Below are positions 1 through 6,911 of a DNA stretch of 9,346 nt, piece after piece. The notes under the pieces are model-generated. The model was not told where the DNA came from. It did not search any database and saw only the letters and a list, made by a program, of their open reading frames with translations. The position numbers were made by a program, and so were the translations under genes. Source of the stretch: Alistipes sp. (lineage in GTDB: Bacteria; Bacteroidota; Bacteroidia; Bacteroidales; Rikenellaceae). Position 1 is the first letter of the stretch, and the number at the start of each line of letters is the position of its first letter. The stretch spans positions 1-9,346 of the forward strand of contig JAFNUH010000347.1 of the NCBI GenBank assembly GCA_017384185.1, read 5' to 3'.

Positions 1-2
1 CA

Positions 3-509
3 CAGGCAGGAGGTGTAGTAGTAGTTTTTGATGCGATAAAGAGTAGCGAGCAGTGTAGCACGCCGATAGATAACCCACTACAAATCTCAGCGCACGCATA
101 CTCTCAGCAGGTACTTATAAATAGCGTAGATAGGCACAAGACAACGCCAAAGTTTGAGCGTGCCCGCCACATCGATGGCAACGAGCCGATAATCCACATC
201 TCAGGCACGGCTGCCATACGAGGCGAGGCGAGTTGCGAGCAGGATATTGTAGGACAAACCGCACTTACGATGGAGAATATCGACTACCTAACAAGCGTCG
301 AGAATCAGTCGTCAAGTGGCGTTAAACACCCCCACGAAATGAAGTATGCGACAAGCAGAATATACATAAAGCATCGCAATAACTTACAGCAGGTATCAGA
401 GTGGATGGCAGAGCATTACCCCACCACACCTGCACTATATTTATGGGCAGATATTTGCCGTGACGAACTCCTCATAGAGATTGAAGGAGTAGCCACCAAG
501 AAGATTTAA
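3..509 (+). CDS. Chorismatase-like protein (FkbO/Hyg5/XanB2 type), C-terminal fragment
   Basis: The frame is open from the left edge to the stop at 507-509, so this is the last ~168 residues of a longer gene; the internal ATG at 270 falls inside the conserved fold and is not the start. The segment ISGTAAIRGE (about 198-227) followed by a GQTALTMENID-like helix is the hallmark of the YjgF/Rid-like fold in chorismatases. Near the C terminus the stretch ADICRDELLIEIEG carries a Cys (codon 456-458) and a Glu seven residues later (477-479). From memory this spacing matches Cys327 and Glu334 of Hyg5, the 3-hydroxybenzoate-forming chorismatase, and Glu is the catalytic residue. Chorismatases hydrolyse chorismate to hydroxybenzoate or dihydroxycyclohexadiene carboxylate plus pyruvate in the cytoplasm. 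XanB2 does so for aryl polyene pigment synthesis. The next gene begins 19 bases downstream, suggesting co-transcription. The family call is fairly sure. The product (3-HBA or other) is inference, and the N-terminal half is not visible. Confidence 0.72.
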   Translation, partial: QAGGVVVVFDAIKSSEQCSTPIDNPLQISAHAYSQQVLINSVDRHKTTPKFERARHIDGNEPIIHISGTAAIRGEASCEQDIVGQTALTMENIDYLTSVENQSSSGVKHPHEMKYATSRIYIKHRNNLQQVSEWMAEHYPTTPALYLWADICRDELLIEIEGVATKKI

Positions 510-528
510 CAACTAAAAATAAACCGTA

Positions 529-3500
529 ATGAAACTCAAGATTTTCATCCTTTGCGCCCTCTTGTCTGCGACAATGGCGTGGGGACAGGTAACACCCGAA
601 AAGGCTGCGCAGATGCGTACCGAGGCTGAGATGACCTATTTCAACCTTGAGTCTGTGCGCAGTGCCTACAAGGACTTCTGTAAGAATAAATCTTACGATG
701 CTGCCAAGTATGGCGCCAAGCTTCAGGAGCTGGAGAAGATTTGCGCTGCGGGCAACAACGCTTCGGCGGAGGAGGTAGTTATACTAAAGCGTGAGATTCT
801 GCTCTCTAACCCTCTGCTTGACAATGCAAAAGTTATCGTTGGTCGCTACCGTGTTGGCGAGAAAGCTCGCTCTGTTATGGCACCTTCACTCGGAACGCAG
901 AACAACAACTGGTCAAACCAGTCGTCATCATCACGTTCGGGTTTTGATGCCGAGATTGCCGAGCTTAGCAACCTGCGTGGCGAGGTGCAGAGCCGCACAA
1001 TCTACAAGCCCAAGCACAGCACATCGGTTACAGATATGCTTCTGCACTGGGATGGCGAGCGTATCCTCTTCACCGCAGCTGACGAGAACAAGCGTTGGGG
1101 CGTGTATGAGGTAAATCGTGACGGCTCGGGTATGCACAAGGTTATCAATTCGGAGGAGCCCGATTTGGAGTTCTTCGACGGAGCCTATATGCCCAGCGGA
1201 CGCATCATTGCAATGAGTAATATTGGTTATCAGGGAGTTCCGTGCGTTAACGGAAGTGACCAGGTAGGTAATATGATTTCATACGAGCCCTCGACAGGTG
1301 CTATGCGTCGTATGACTTTCGACCAGGATGCTAACTGGCACCCACGTGTAATGAACAATGGTCGTTTGATGTACGTGCGTTGGGAGTACACCGACCTTAC
1401 ACACTACTACTCTCGCTTCGTTATGCACGCCAATCCCGATGGCACGGAGACCAAGGCGTTGTATGGTAGTGGCGGATGGTTCCCCAACTCTATCTTCGAC
1501 GTACAGCCTCTTCCTGGCGGCAACAACACATTTGTTGGTATCATCTCAGGTCACCACGGCGTTGCCCGTTCGGGTCGTCTGATTCTGTTTGACCCCTCGA
1601 TGGGTCGCAAGGAGACCAAGGGTATGATTCAGGAGATGCCCTTCAGCAAGCGTGAGATTGTACCTCTGATTAAGGATGAGTTGGTAAATGGCGTATGGCC
1701 TCAGTTTATCAAACCCTACCCCGTGAGCGACAAATATTTCTTGGTTGCGGCGAAGCTTACCGAGGAGTCATTGTGGGGTATATACTTGGTGGATGTGTTT
1801 GACAATATGACACTTATCGCCGAGTATGAGGGTGAGGGTCTTATCAACCCCATCATCGTAAACAAGCGCCCCACCCCGCCGATTATTCCCGACCGCATCA
1901 AGCCCAACGACAAGGAGGCTACGGTATTTATTCAGGATATCTACCAGGGCGAGGGTCTTCCCGGTGTTCCCGTTGGCACGGTTAAGAAGTTGCGTGTATT
2001 TGCATACGAATATACATACGTTACGTCGGAGTCTGACCACATCGCACAGGGTATTCAGAGTGGTTGGGATATTAAGCGTAACCTGGGCGAAGTGGATGTT
2101 GAGCCCGATGGCTCGGCAATCTTCAAGATTCCCGCAAATACACCCGTTTCGTTCCAGCCGCTGGACGAGGAGGGACGTGCTATTCAGTGGATGCGTAGCT
2201 GGGTTACGGGTATGCCTGGCGAGGTTCTCTCGTGCGTTGGTTGCCACGAGGACCAGAACTCATTGCCTATGCCTAAGCGAGTTATGGCATCTACGAAGGC
2301 TCCCGCACAGTTGCAGACACCCGAGGGTGGTGTTCGCTCGTTCACCTATGAGCTGGAGATTCAGCCTATCCTCGACCGCAACTGCGTAGCGTGCCACAAT
2401 GCCGAGGGCGCAAAGCCCGACTTCAGAGGTGGCATAACAGATATTGACGTAAGAGATGCTCAGCAGGGAAGTTACAGCACACCTGCACGCCGTGCCGAGT
2501 CGGGTCGTCTGGATTTGACACAGAGCTACCTGAACCTCCACCCCTACGTAAATCGTCAGGGTCCCGAGGCAGATATCTATGTAATGAAGCCCTATGAGTA
2601 CCACGCATCAACAAGCGAACTTGTTCGTATCCTAAAGGCTGGTCACCACGGCGTAGAGCTTACCGACAAGGAGTGGCGCACGCTCTATAACTGGATTGAC
2701 TTCAACGCTCCCCACCACGGTAAGTTCGTACACAACAAGGTATGGTATTGTGACACAGACCAATACACCCGCCGAATTGAGCTTGCAAATAAGTATGCTA
2801 ACGGTGCTGGTGTCGAGTGGAAACGTGAGCTGGAGGAGTATGCAAAGTGGGTAGAGGAGCACAAGCAGCCCGCAAAGGAGATTAAGAAGGTTGAGAAGCC
2901 CAACTATAAGGATGTAACAAGCAAGAAGTTCCCCTTCACCGAGCAGCAGGCACGTGAGATGGCTGAGCGCTATGGCGAGACACGTCGCACGATTGAGATT
3001 GCTCCAGGCGTGAAGATGACCTTCGTACGCATCCCCGCAGGTACATTCATTATGGGTAACAACCATCGTGGCTTGAACAATGCACCCGAGAGTGTTGTAA
3101 AGATTTCTAAGCCCTTCTGGATGTCGGAGACTGAGGTTACAAACCAGCAGTACAACGTATTTGACCCCAAGCACGATAGCCGCTATACGGCTCAGTTCTG
3201 GAAGGACCACGTAGGTCCTGGCTACGCCGCAAACCGTCCCGAGCAGCCTGTGACACGTATCAGCTGGAATCAGGCAACAGAGTTCTGTAAGGCTATCAGC
3301 CAGAAGTGTGGCGTGGAGATTACCCTGCCGACAGAGGCTCAGTGGGAGTGGGCGTGCCGTTCAGGTAGCGACACCGATTTCTGGTATGGCGATTTGAATA
3401 CAGACTTCGCCAAGAGCGAGAATCTTGCCGACCAGTCGTTGCGTAAGATGGCAGTGTCGGGTGTTGACCCGCAGCCCGTAGCGGAGAATACGTGGGTATA

Positions 3501-3807
3501 TAAATATTATACTTATATGCCTCGTGAGGATAGCGTAAACGACGGCACGATGACCATCGCCGATGTTGCTAAGTATGCTCCCAATGCGTGGGGCTTGTAC
3601 GATATGCACGGAAATGTGGCAGAGTTCACTCGCACAACATACGCACCCTACCCCTACAAGGGCGAGCCCGCAACAGGCGACAATAAGGTTATCCGTGGTG
3701 GTACGTGGGATAGTCATCCCAAGAACTCAACGGCATACTTCCGCAAGTCGTACCTTGCTTGGCAGCCTGCAAATAACGTAGGTTTCCGAGTAGTGATTGA
3801 GGAGTAA
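529..3807 (+). CDS. Exported HzsA-like dihaem c protein fused to a SUMF1 (FGE-sulfatase-like) domain
   Basis: Residues 1-19 form a Sec signal peptide with likely cleavage AWG|Q, so the protein acts in the periplasm or at the surface; there is no lipobox. A helical segment (about 24-110) precedes a TolB-like beta-propeller (about 160-440). Next comes a domain ending in SCVGCHED, with a first haem c motif at C569-C572-H573. A cytochrome-like domain follows with a second motif at C619-C622-H623 (NCVACHN) and His pairs at 706-707 and 729-730 that could supply a distal ligand. This order (propeller, haem, haem) is that of the hydrazine synthase alpha subunit and its many non-anammox relatives. A Lys/Glu-rich linker (about 745-825) leads to a C-terminal SUMF1 domain (about 828-1092) with GNVAEF (1028-1033), RGG (1056-1058) and GFRV (1085-1088). 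The SUMF1 part lacks the Cys pair of formylglycine-generating enzyme. The real function is unknown; redox or electron transfer is inferred. ATG 529 is chosen because it starts the signal peptide, only 19 bases after the chorismatase-like stop. A hairpin terminator follows. Confidence 0.85.
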   Translation: MKLKIFILCALLSATMAWGQVTPEKAAQMRTEAEMTYFNLESVRSAYKDFCKNKSYDAAKYGAKLQELEKICAAGNNASAEEVVILKREILLSNPLLDNAKVIVGRYRVGEKARSVMAPSLGTQNNNWSNQSSSSRSGFDAEIAELSNLRGEVQSRTIYKPKHSTSVTDMLLHWDGERILFTAADENKRWGVYEVNRDGSGMHKVINSEEPDLEFFDGAYMPSGRIIAMSNIGYQGVPCVNGSDQVGNMISYEPSTGAMRRMTFDQDANWHPRVMNNGRLMYVRWEYTDLTHYYSRFVMHANPDGTETKALYGSGGWFPNSIFDVQPLPGGNNTFVGIISGHHGVARSGRLILFDPSMGRKETKGMIQEMPFSKREIVPLIKDELVNGVWPQFIKPYPVSDKYFLVAAKLTEESLWGIYLVDVFDNMTLIAEYEGEGLINPIIVNKRPTPPIIPDRIKPNDKEATVFIQDIYQGEGLPGVPVGTVKKLRVFAYEYTYVTSESDHIAQGIQSGWDIKRNLGEVDVEPDGSAIFKIPANTPVSFQPLDEEGRAIQWMRSWVTGMPGEVLSCVGCHEDQNSLPMPKRVMASTKAPAQLQTPEGGVRSFTYELEIQPILDRNCVACHNAEGAKPDFRGGITDIDVRDAQQGSYSTPARRAESGRLDLTQSYLNLHPYVNRQGPEADIYVMKPYEYHASTSELVRILKAGHHGVELTDKEWRTLYNWIDFNAPHHGKFVHNKVWYCDTDQYTRRIELANKYANGAGVEWKRELEEYAKWVEEHKQPAKEIKKVEKPNYKDVTSKKFPFTEQQAREMAERYGETRRTIEIAPGVKMTFVRIPAGTFIMGNNHRGLNNAPESVVKISKPFWMSETEVTNQQYNVFDPKHDSRYTAQFWKDHVGPGYAANRPEQPVTRISWNQATEFCKAISQKCGVEITLPTEAQWEWACRSGSDTDFWYGDLNTDFAKSENLADQSLRKMAVSGVDPQPVAENTWVYKYYTYMPREDSVNDGTMTIADVAKYAPNAWGLYDMHGNVAEFTRTTYAPYPYKGEPATGDNKVIRGGTWDSHPKNSTAYFRKSYLAWQPANNVGFRVVIEE

Positions 3808-3826
3808 TCCACGTTGGAAAAAAGAG

Positions 3827-3859
3827 AATGCGACCTTCCGTCGGGAGGGTCGCATTTTT
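3827..3859 (+). terminator. Rho-independent terminator, possibly bidirectional
   Basis: A 13-bp stem (3827-3839 with 3844-3856, one G-T wobble) closes a GTCG loop and runs into TTTTT on the + strand. It lies 20 bases after the stop of the HzsA-like gene. The left flank carries an A-tract (3818-3823), which gives a T-tract on the - strand a few bases beyond the stem. It may therefore also stop the convergent serine hydrolase gene, which ends at 3878. Confidence 0.9.
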
Positions 3860-3877
3860 AATGCATTGATATTGATG

Positions 3878-5206
3878 TTATGAAATATCATTTAAAGAGG
3901 TGGAATCTGGCTCAATGTGTGGCACGGCAACAAACATATCTCTATCCGTTGGCCACTCCTTTACTCGTGTCATAGCATCACGCACCATACGACCTATTGA
4001 GTTGGTAAACGATGCGCCCTTATAGCTGCTTGTATTTGTCAGGAAGACGTACGAAATACCGCTCGTTCTATAATCTATATATGCACACGTTCCCGACATT
4101 GTACCTGTACGTATGAGCGAGCCATTGCTGGCATTATAACGTGCCCAGCCGAGGGCGTAATCGCCTTTACGTGTGATATTTCGCATCTCAGCAACACTCT
4201 CTGGAGATAATATATCGGGTACGCCGGGCTTTCCATCGACAGATGCCACCAAACGCAACAACTCAACAGCTGACGACACCCACGCACCAGCTCCCTGCAA
4301 GCCACGAATATCGTTACCGCCGTACTCTCTCAGACGCATCTCGCCCGAGCCATCGTACGACTCGATACGCTCATCGTCGTGACCGTAGTACTTCACCTCC
4401 TTGGGATAACGCTCCTCGTAATAGTTGCGTGCTATGTGCATATCGTAACACCCTGCAGGCCACAAAACCTTAGTCTGGAGATACTCCTCGTAACCCATAC
4501 CCGACACCTGCTCAATAACACGTGAGAGCACCAAATAACCCATATTTGAATATTGAGCCGAGCCACCCGGAGTACAGCGCAGGCGCATACCGAGCTGAAA
4601 GGCGATAAGCTCATCTGCCGTAGGTGTTGTAGCCATCTCCTCCCAACGCATAACATCTGCAATGCGGAACATCGGGTCACCCATACGGCGGCTGAATCCT
4701 GCGGTGTGGTTCAGAAGCTGACGAACGGTAATATTTTTCGCTCGTTTATCCTTTATCTCGGTGAACTGACTGAGAATACCCTCCTCGCCAAAGACCTTGC
4801 TATCGAGACGAAGCAGACCCTCGTCACAAAGTTTCATAATGCCTATGGCGGTGATTAGCTTCGAAGCAGAGGCAATACGGTAGATGTCGCCCACCTCAGC
4901 CTCACGCTCACACTCCTTATCTGCCCAGCCATATCCCTTGCAGTAGATAAGCTGCTCATCCTTCATAACGGCAAGTGAAGCGCCACGAATATTGTTGCGA
5001 GCCATCCAGCGTGAGATATACTTCTCCATACTCTTCATCGTAGGGAGGTCAGAAAACTCGTTCCGCAGAGAGTCATTGAGGCGATAACCATACTCTTCCT
5101 CACTCTCAAGCACAACGCTCTTTACGTCGGATGTGCAGCATCTGTGGATAAAAATCACCCCACCGATGAGCAACACCGCCAATATCATAAATATAGTTCG
5201 TCTCAT
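3878..5206 (-). CDS. Membrane-anchored serine hydrolase, class C beta-lactamase/PBP-like family
   Basis: The 442-residue protein begins with RR and a hydrophobic segment (about 4-20) that ends in HRCC. This reads as an uncleaved N-terminal anchor, since no proper lipobox is present. The body is the beta-lactamase/transpeptidase-like fold. The nucleophile motif SxxK is S113-A-S-K116, within YRIASASKLITAIG. The YxN motif is Y219-S-N221, within AQYSNMGY. LLNHTAGF (about 164-171) is the usual family segment between them. The third motif is degenerate: R366-T-G368 in IRTGTMSGT, where the family usually has K/H-[ST]-G. Proteins of this group are D-amino-acid or peptidoglycan peptidases, esterases or beta-lactamase relatives acting outside the inner membrane. 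The substrate cannot be told from sequence, and calling it a resistance beta-lactamase would be unjustified. It is monocistronic here, with its own promoter at 5261-5291, and convergent with the HzsA-like gene. The start at 5206 fits the anchor segment and an AT-rich leader. Confidence 0.88.
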   Translation of the reverse strand: MRRTIFMILAVLLIGGVIFIHRCCTSDVKSVVLESEEEYGYRLNDSLRNEFSDLPTMKSMEKYISRWMARNNIRGASLAVMKDEQLIYCKGYGWADKECEREAEVGDIYRIASASKLITAIGIMKLCDEGLLRLDSKVFGEEGILSQFTEIKDKRAKNITVRQLLNHTAGFSRRMGDPMFRIADVMRWEEMATTPTADELIAFQLGMRLRCTPGGSAQYSNMGYLVLSRVIEQVSGMGYEEYLQTKVLWPAGCYDMHIARNYYEERYPKEVKYYGHDDERIESYDGSGEMRLREYGGNDIRGLQGAGAWVSSAVELLRLVASVDGKPGVPDILSPESVAEMRNITRKGDYALGWARYNASNGSLIRTGTMSGTCAYIDYRTSGISYVFLTNTSSYKGASFTNSIGRMVRDAMTRVKEWPTDRDMFVAVPHIEPDSTSLNDIS

Positions 5207-5232
5207 TTAACAGATTCTAATCAAATAAAGAA

Positions 5233-5250
5233 AAGGAGCATCAGCTCCCC
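5233..5250 (-). promoter_or_regulatory. Hairpin in the 5' leader of the serine hydrolase gene
   Basis: On the - strand a 5-bp GC-rich stem, GGAGC (5248-5244) with GCTCC (5239-5235) around a TGAT loop, is extended by two possible G-T pairs. It is followed by a T-rich run (TTTTCTTTATTT). It starts only about 11 bases after the inferred -7 box, so it would sit at the very 5' end of the mRNA. The layout fits an RNA-stabilising 5' stem or a weak attenuator; neither is shown. Confidence 0.4.
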
Positions 5251-5260
5251 AAAAACAACG

Positions 5261-5291
5261 CAAAATTAAGGATTAAATTGCATTTATACAA
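5261..5291 (-). promoter_or_regulatory. Bacteroidota-type promoter for the serine hydrolase gene
   Basis: On the - strand TAATTTTG (5268-5261) matches the Bacteroidota -7 consensus TAnnTTTG exactly. A TTG (5291-5289) stands 20 bases upstream, the usual distance for the -33 element. Transcription would begin near 5255, giving a leader of roughly 50 nt before the ATG at 5206. Confidence 0.65.
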
Positions 5292-5341
5292 CTACATTTT
5301 TTATTACCCCGCAAATATGGCTGTAATTAATCTATTTTTTG

Positions 5342-5349
5342 TATTTTTG
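5342..5349 (+). promoter_or_regulatory. -7 box of a Bacteroidota-type promoter for the porin gene
   Basis: TATTTTTG matches TAnnTTTG. No clear TTTG -33 element lies 19-21 bases upstream, so the call rests on the -7 box and its position. A transcript start near 5355 would make an ATG at 5361 almost leaderless. This favours the second ATG at 5370 as the translation start. Confidence 0.5.
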
Positions 5350-5369
5350 CAGCGCTTAAAATGTTAATA

Positions 5370-6728
5370 ATGAAAAATATCATATTCACACTCTTTCTCG
5401 CCATATCTACCCTATCCTATGCCGTAGCACAGAACGACTCGCTCTCGATGGCAAAGCTAAAGGAGGAGATTAAGCGAGAGGTTATAGCAGAGATTAACGC
5501 CGAACAGAAGGCTGCCAAGAAGAGCAAGCACGGCACGACACTCAATCTTTACGGTTTTATCCGCAACTACATCCACTACGATACACGTCAGTGCGTAGCT
5601 ATGACAGGCGAACTCTTTAACGTTATGCCTATGGACGTAGAGCTTAACGAGGATGGCAAAGACCTTAACGACGTGCCTAAGATGGTTTTCGTGTCGTTTA
5701 CCTCACGTCTTGGTGTAGATGCTGCAGGTCCCACGATTTTCAACGCCGCAAGCTCTGCAAAGTTGGAGGCTGACTTCTGTGGTTTCTCGCCCACGAACAC
5801 CCTTTTCCGCATACGTCACGCATATGTTCAGTTAGCTTGGGAGCGTACTAAGATATTATTGGGACAGACGTGGCACCCCTCGTTTCAGGTAGCACCCACG
5901 GCATCAAGTTATAGCGCAGGAGCACCCTTTGCCACATCGTCACGCTCGCCTCAGGTAAGCCTTACGTACGATGCAGGTAAGAAGTGGGAGCTGTTCTTTG
6001 CAGCGCTGCATCAGGTTCCCGACGCATCGTATGGTCCTAATGGCAAGTCGTATGACTATGCCCGCTGGAATGTTTGGCCCGAGCTATACGCCTCAATCAC
6101 ACATAAGGGCAATCATCTATTGTATGGTGCTGGCGTGAATATCCTCAGCCTGATGCCCCGCAAGTCAAGCACGGCGCTACGTCAGACGACAAACACGGAT
6201 GGCACGATATCTACCCATCAGATAAATGTACCCGTAAAGGATAGAGTCTTAGGTGTAACGGCAGAGGCTTTTGCAGACTACAAATATGGCAAATTCAACC
6301 TCAAGGGTAAGTTTATATATGCCGAGAATGCCACACATCTTACGATGCTTGGAGGATTTGGAGCAACGTCGTATGACCCCGAAACAGGAAGCTACGAGTA
6401 CGCCCCCATCAGAGTCCTCACATCGTGGATTAATGCCACATACGGCAAGAAGGTTGTAGCAGGTCTTTTTCTGGGCTACGCTGACAATATCGGCTCGAAG
6501 AAGGATTTTATCTCTACTGACGAGTTCTGGGCATTTGGCGCAAAGAATGTCGATTATTTATATCGCTTCGCACCCTCTGTCACATACTTCGCAAAGAATT
6601 TGGAGCTATCACTCGAGGGCGATTACACAGTGGCAGGATATGGTGATTTAGCAATTGATGCAAACACCAAGGCTCTGCGAGATGTAAGTAATCTTAGAAT
6701 GAGTTTGATGGTGCGATACAGATTCTAA
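5370..6728 (+). CDS. DcaP-like outer-membrane porin
   Basis: The 452-residue protein begins with a signal peptide (1-20, likely cleavage AVA|Q). A charged, probably coiled-coil, helix follows (about 26-50, Lys/Glu-rich: KLKEEIKREVIAEI). A beta-barrel then runs from LNLYGFIR (about 57) to the C-terminal residues VRYRF, whose final Phe is typical of outer-membrane barrel proteins. The stretches FRIRHAYVQL and LLGQTWHPSF fit the DcaP-like trimeric porin family, whose members carry dicarboxylates or other small anions across the outer membrane. The N-terminal helix is usual in that family. The substrate here is unknown. The frame also has an ATG at 5361 (three extra residues, MLI); 5370 is preferred because 5361 lies too close to the inferred transcript start. 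The gene stands alone, divergent from the serine hydrolase, and is followed by a hairpin terminator. Nothing looks truncated. Confidence 0.85.
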   Translation: MKNIIFTLFLAISTLSYAVAQNDSLSMAKLKEEIKREVIAEINAEQKAAKKSKHGTTLNLYGFIRNYIHYDTRQCVAMTGELFNVMPMDVELNEDGKDLNDVPKMVFVSFTSRLGVDAAGPTIFNAASSAKLEADFCGFSPTNTLFRIRHAYVQLAWERTKILLGQTWHPSFQVAPTASSYSAGAPFATSSRSPQVSLTYDAGKKWELFFAALHQVPDASYGPNGKSYDYARWNVWPELYASITHKGNHLLYGAGVNILSLMPRKSSTALRQTTNTDGTISTHQINVPVKDRVLGVTAEAFADYKYGKFNLKGKFIYAENATHLTMLGGFGATSYDPETGSYEYAPIRVLTSWINATYGKKVVAGLFLGYADNIGSKKDFISTDEFWAFGAKNVDYLYRFAPSVTYFAKNLELSLEGDYTVAGYGDLAIDANTKALRDVSNLRMSLMVRYRF

Positions 6729-6737
6729 TTAATACAC

Positions 6738-6781
6738 AAAAAGAGAGTGTCAACAAGAAAATGTTAGCACCCTCATTTTTA
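6738..6781 (+). terminator. Probable terminator of the porin gene
   Basis: A 12-bp imperfect stem (6743-6754 with 6763-6774; two mismatches and one G-T pair) with an 8-base loop is followed by ATTTTTA and preceded by AAAAA. It lies 14 bases after the porin stop. The stem is weaker than the one at 3827. Confidence 0.6.
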
Positions 6782-6784
6782 TAG

Positions 6785-6904
6785 GAATTGTATAACAAGA
6801 GCTATTTTGAGGCTGGTCGAAGAGCGAGAAACCGCAGTTTGCTTGACGCAAATGAGGATTTCGAGGGCAAGCCAGACGCCCAAAGAGCCTTGTTAGACAA
6901 TTTC
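6785..6904. repeat. 120-bp imperfect inverted-repeat element (MITE-like or structured intergenic repeat)
   Basis: The outer arms AATTGTATAACAAG (6786-6799) and the reverse complement of 6889-6902 agree at 13 of 14 bases. Pairing continues inward past a bulged A (6801-6803 with 6886-6888, then TTT 6805-6807 with AAA 6882-6884). Nested inner pairs follow: CTGG/CCAG (6813-6816, 6872-6875), GAAACC (6828-6833) with GGATTTC (6856-6862, one bulge), and TTTGC/GCAAA (6838-6842, 6848-6852) around a 5-base loop. The whole unit can therefore fold as one long stem-loop. It fills the space between the porin terminator and the GH3 stop codon, and no gene is visible in it. On the + strand it is followed by a T-rich run (6901-6910), so it could also help stop porin transcription. 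On the - strand it would be the 3' end of the GH3 mRNA. Being a dispersed repeat is inference, as only one copy is in the window. Confidence 0.6.
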
Positions 6905-6911
6905 TTTTTTA

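Noticed and set aside
270..509. A separate 79-residue gene starting at the ATG at 270
   Set aside because: The same frame is open back to the window edge and the upstream residues form the conserved chorismatase/YjgF-like core, so this ATG is internal.
1768..3210. Open frames on the - strand within the HzsA-like gene
   Set aside because: They are shadows of a well-supported coding frame, with low-complexity Leu/Cys-rich translations and no motifs.
3487..3530. AT-rich run with TATA-like bases inside the SUMF1 coding region
   Set aside because: It encodes WVYKYYTYMP in frame within the conserved domain, and no promoter pair or gene start follows.
529..3807. True hydrazine synthase
   Set aside because: Organism signs are Bacteroidales, no beta/gamma subunit gene is present, a SUMF1 domain is fused, and the likely Tyr haem ligand is absent.
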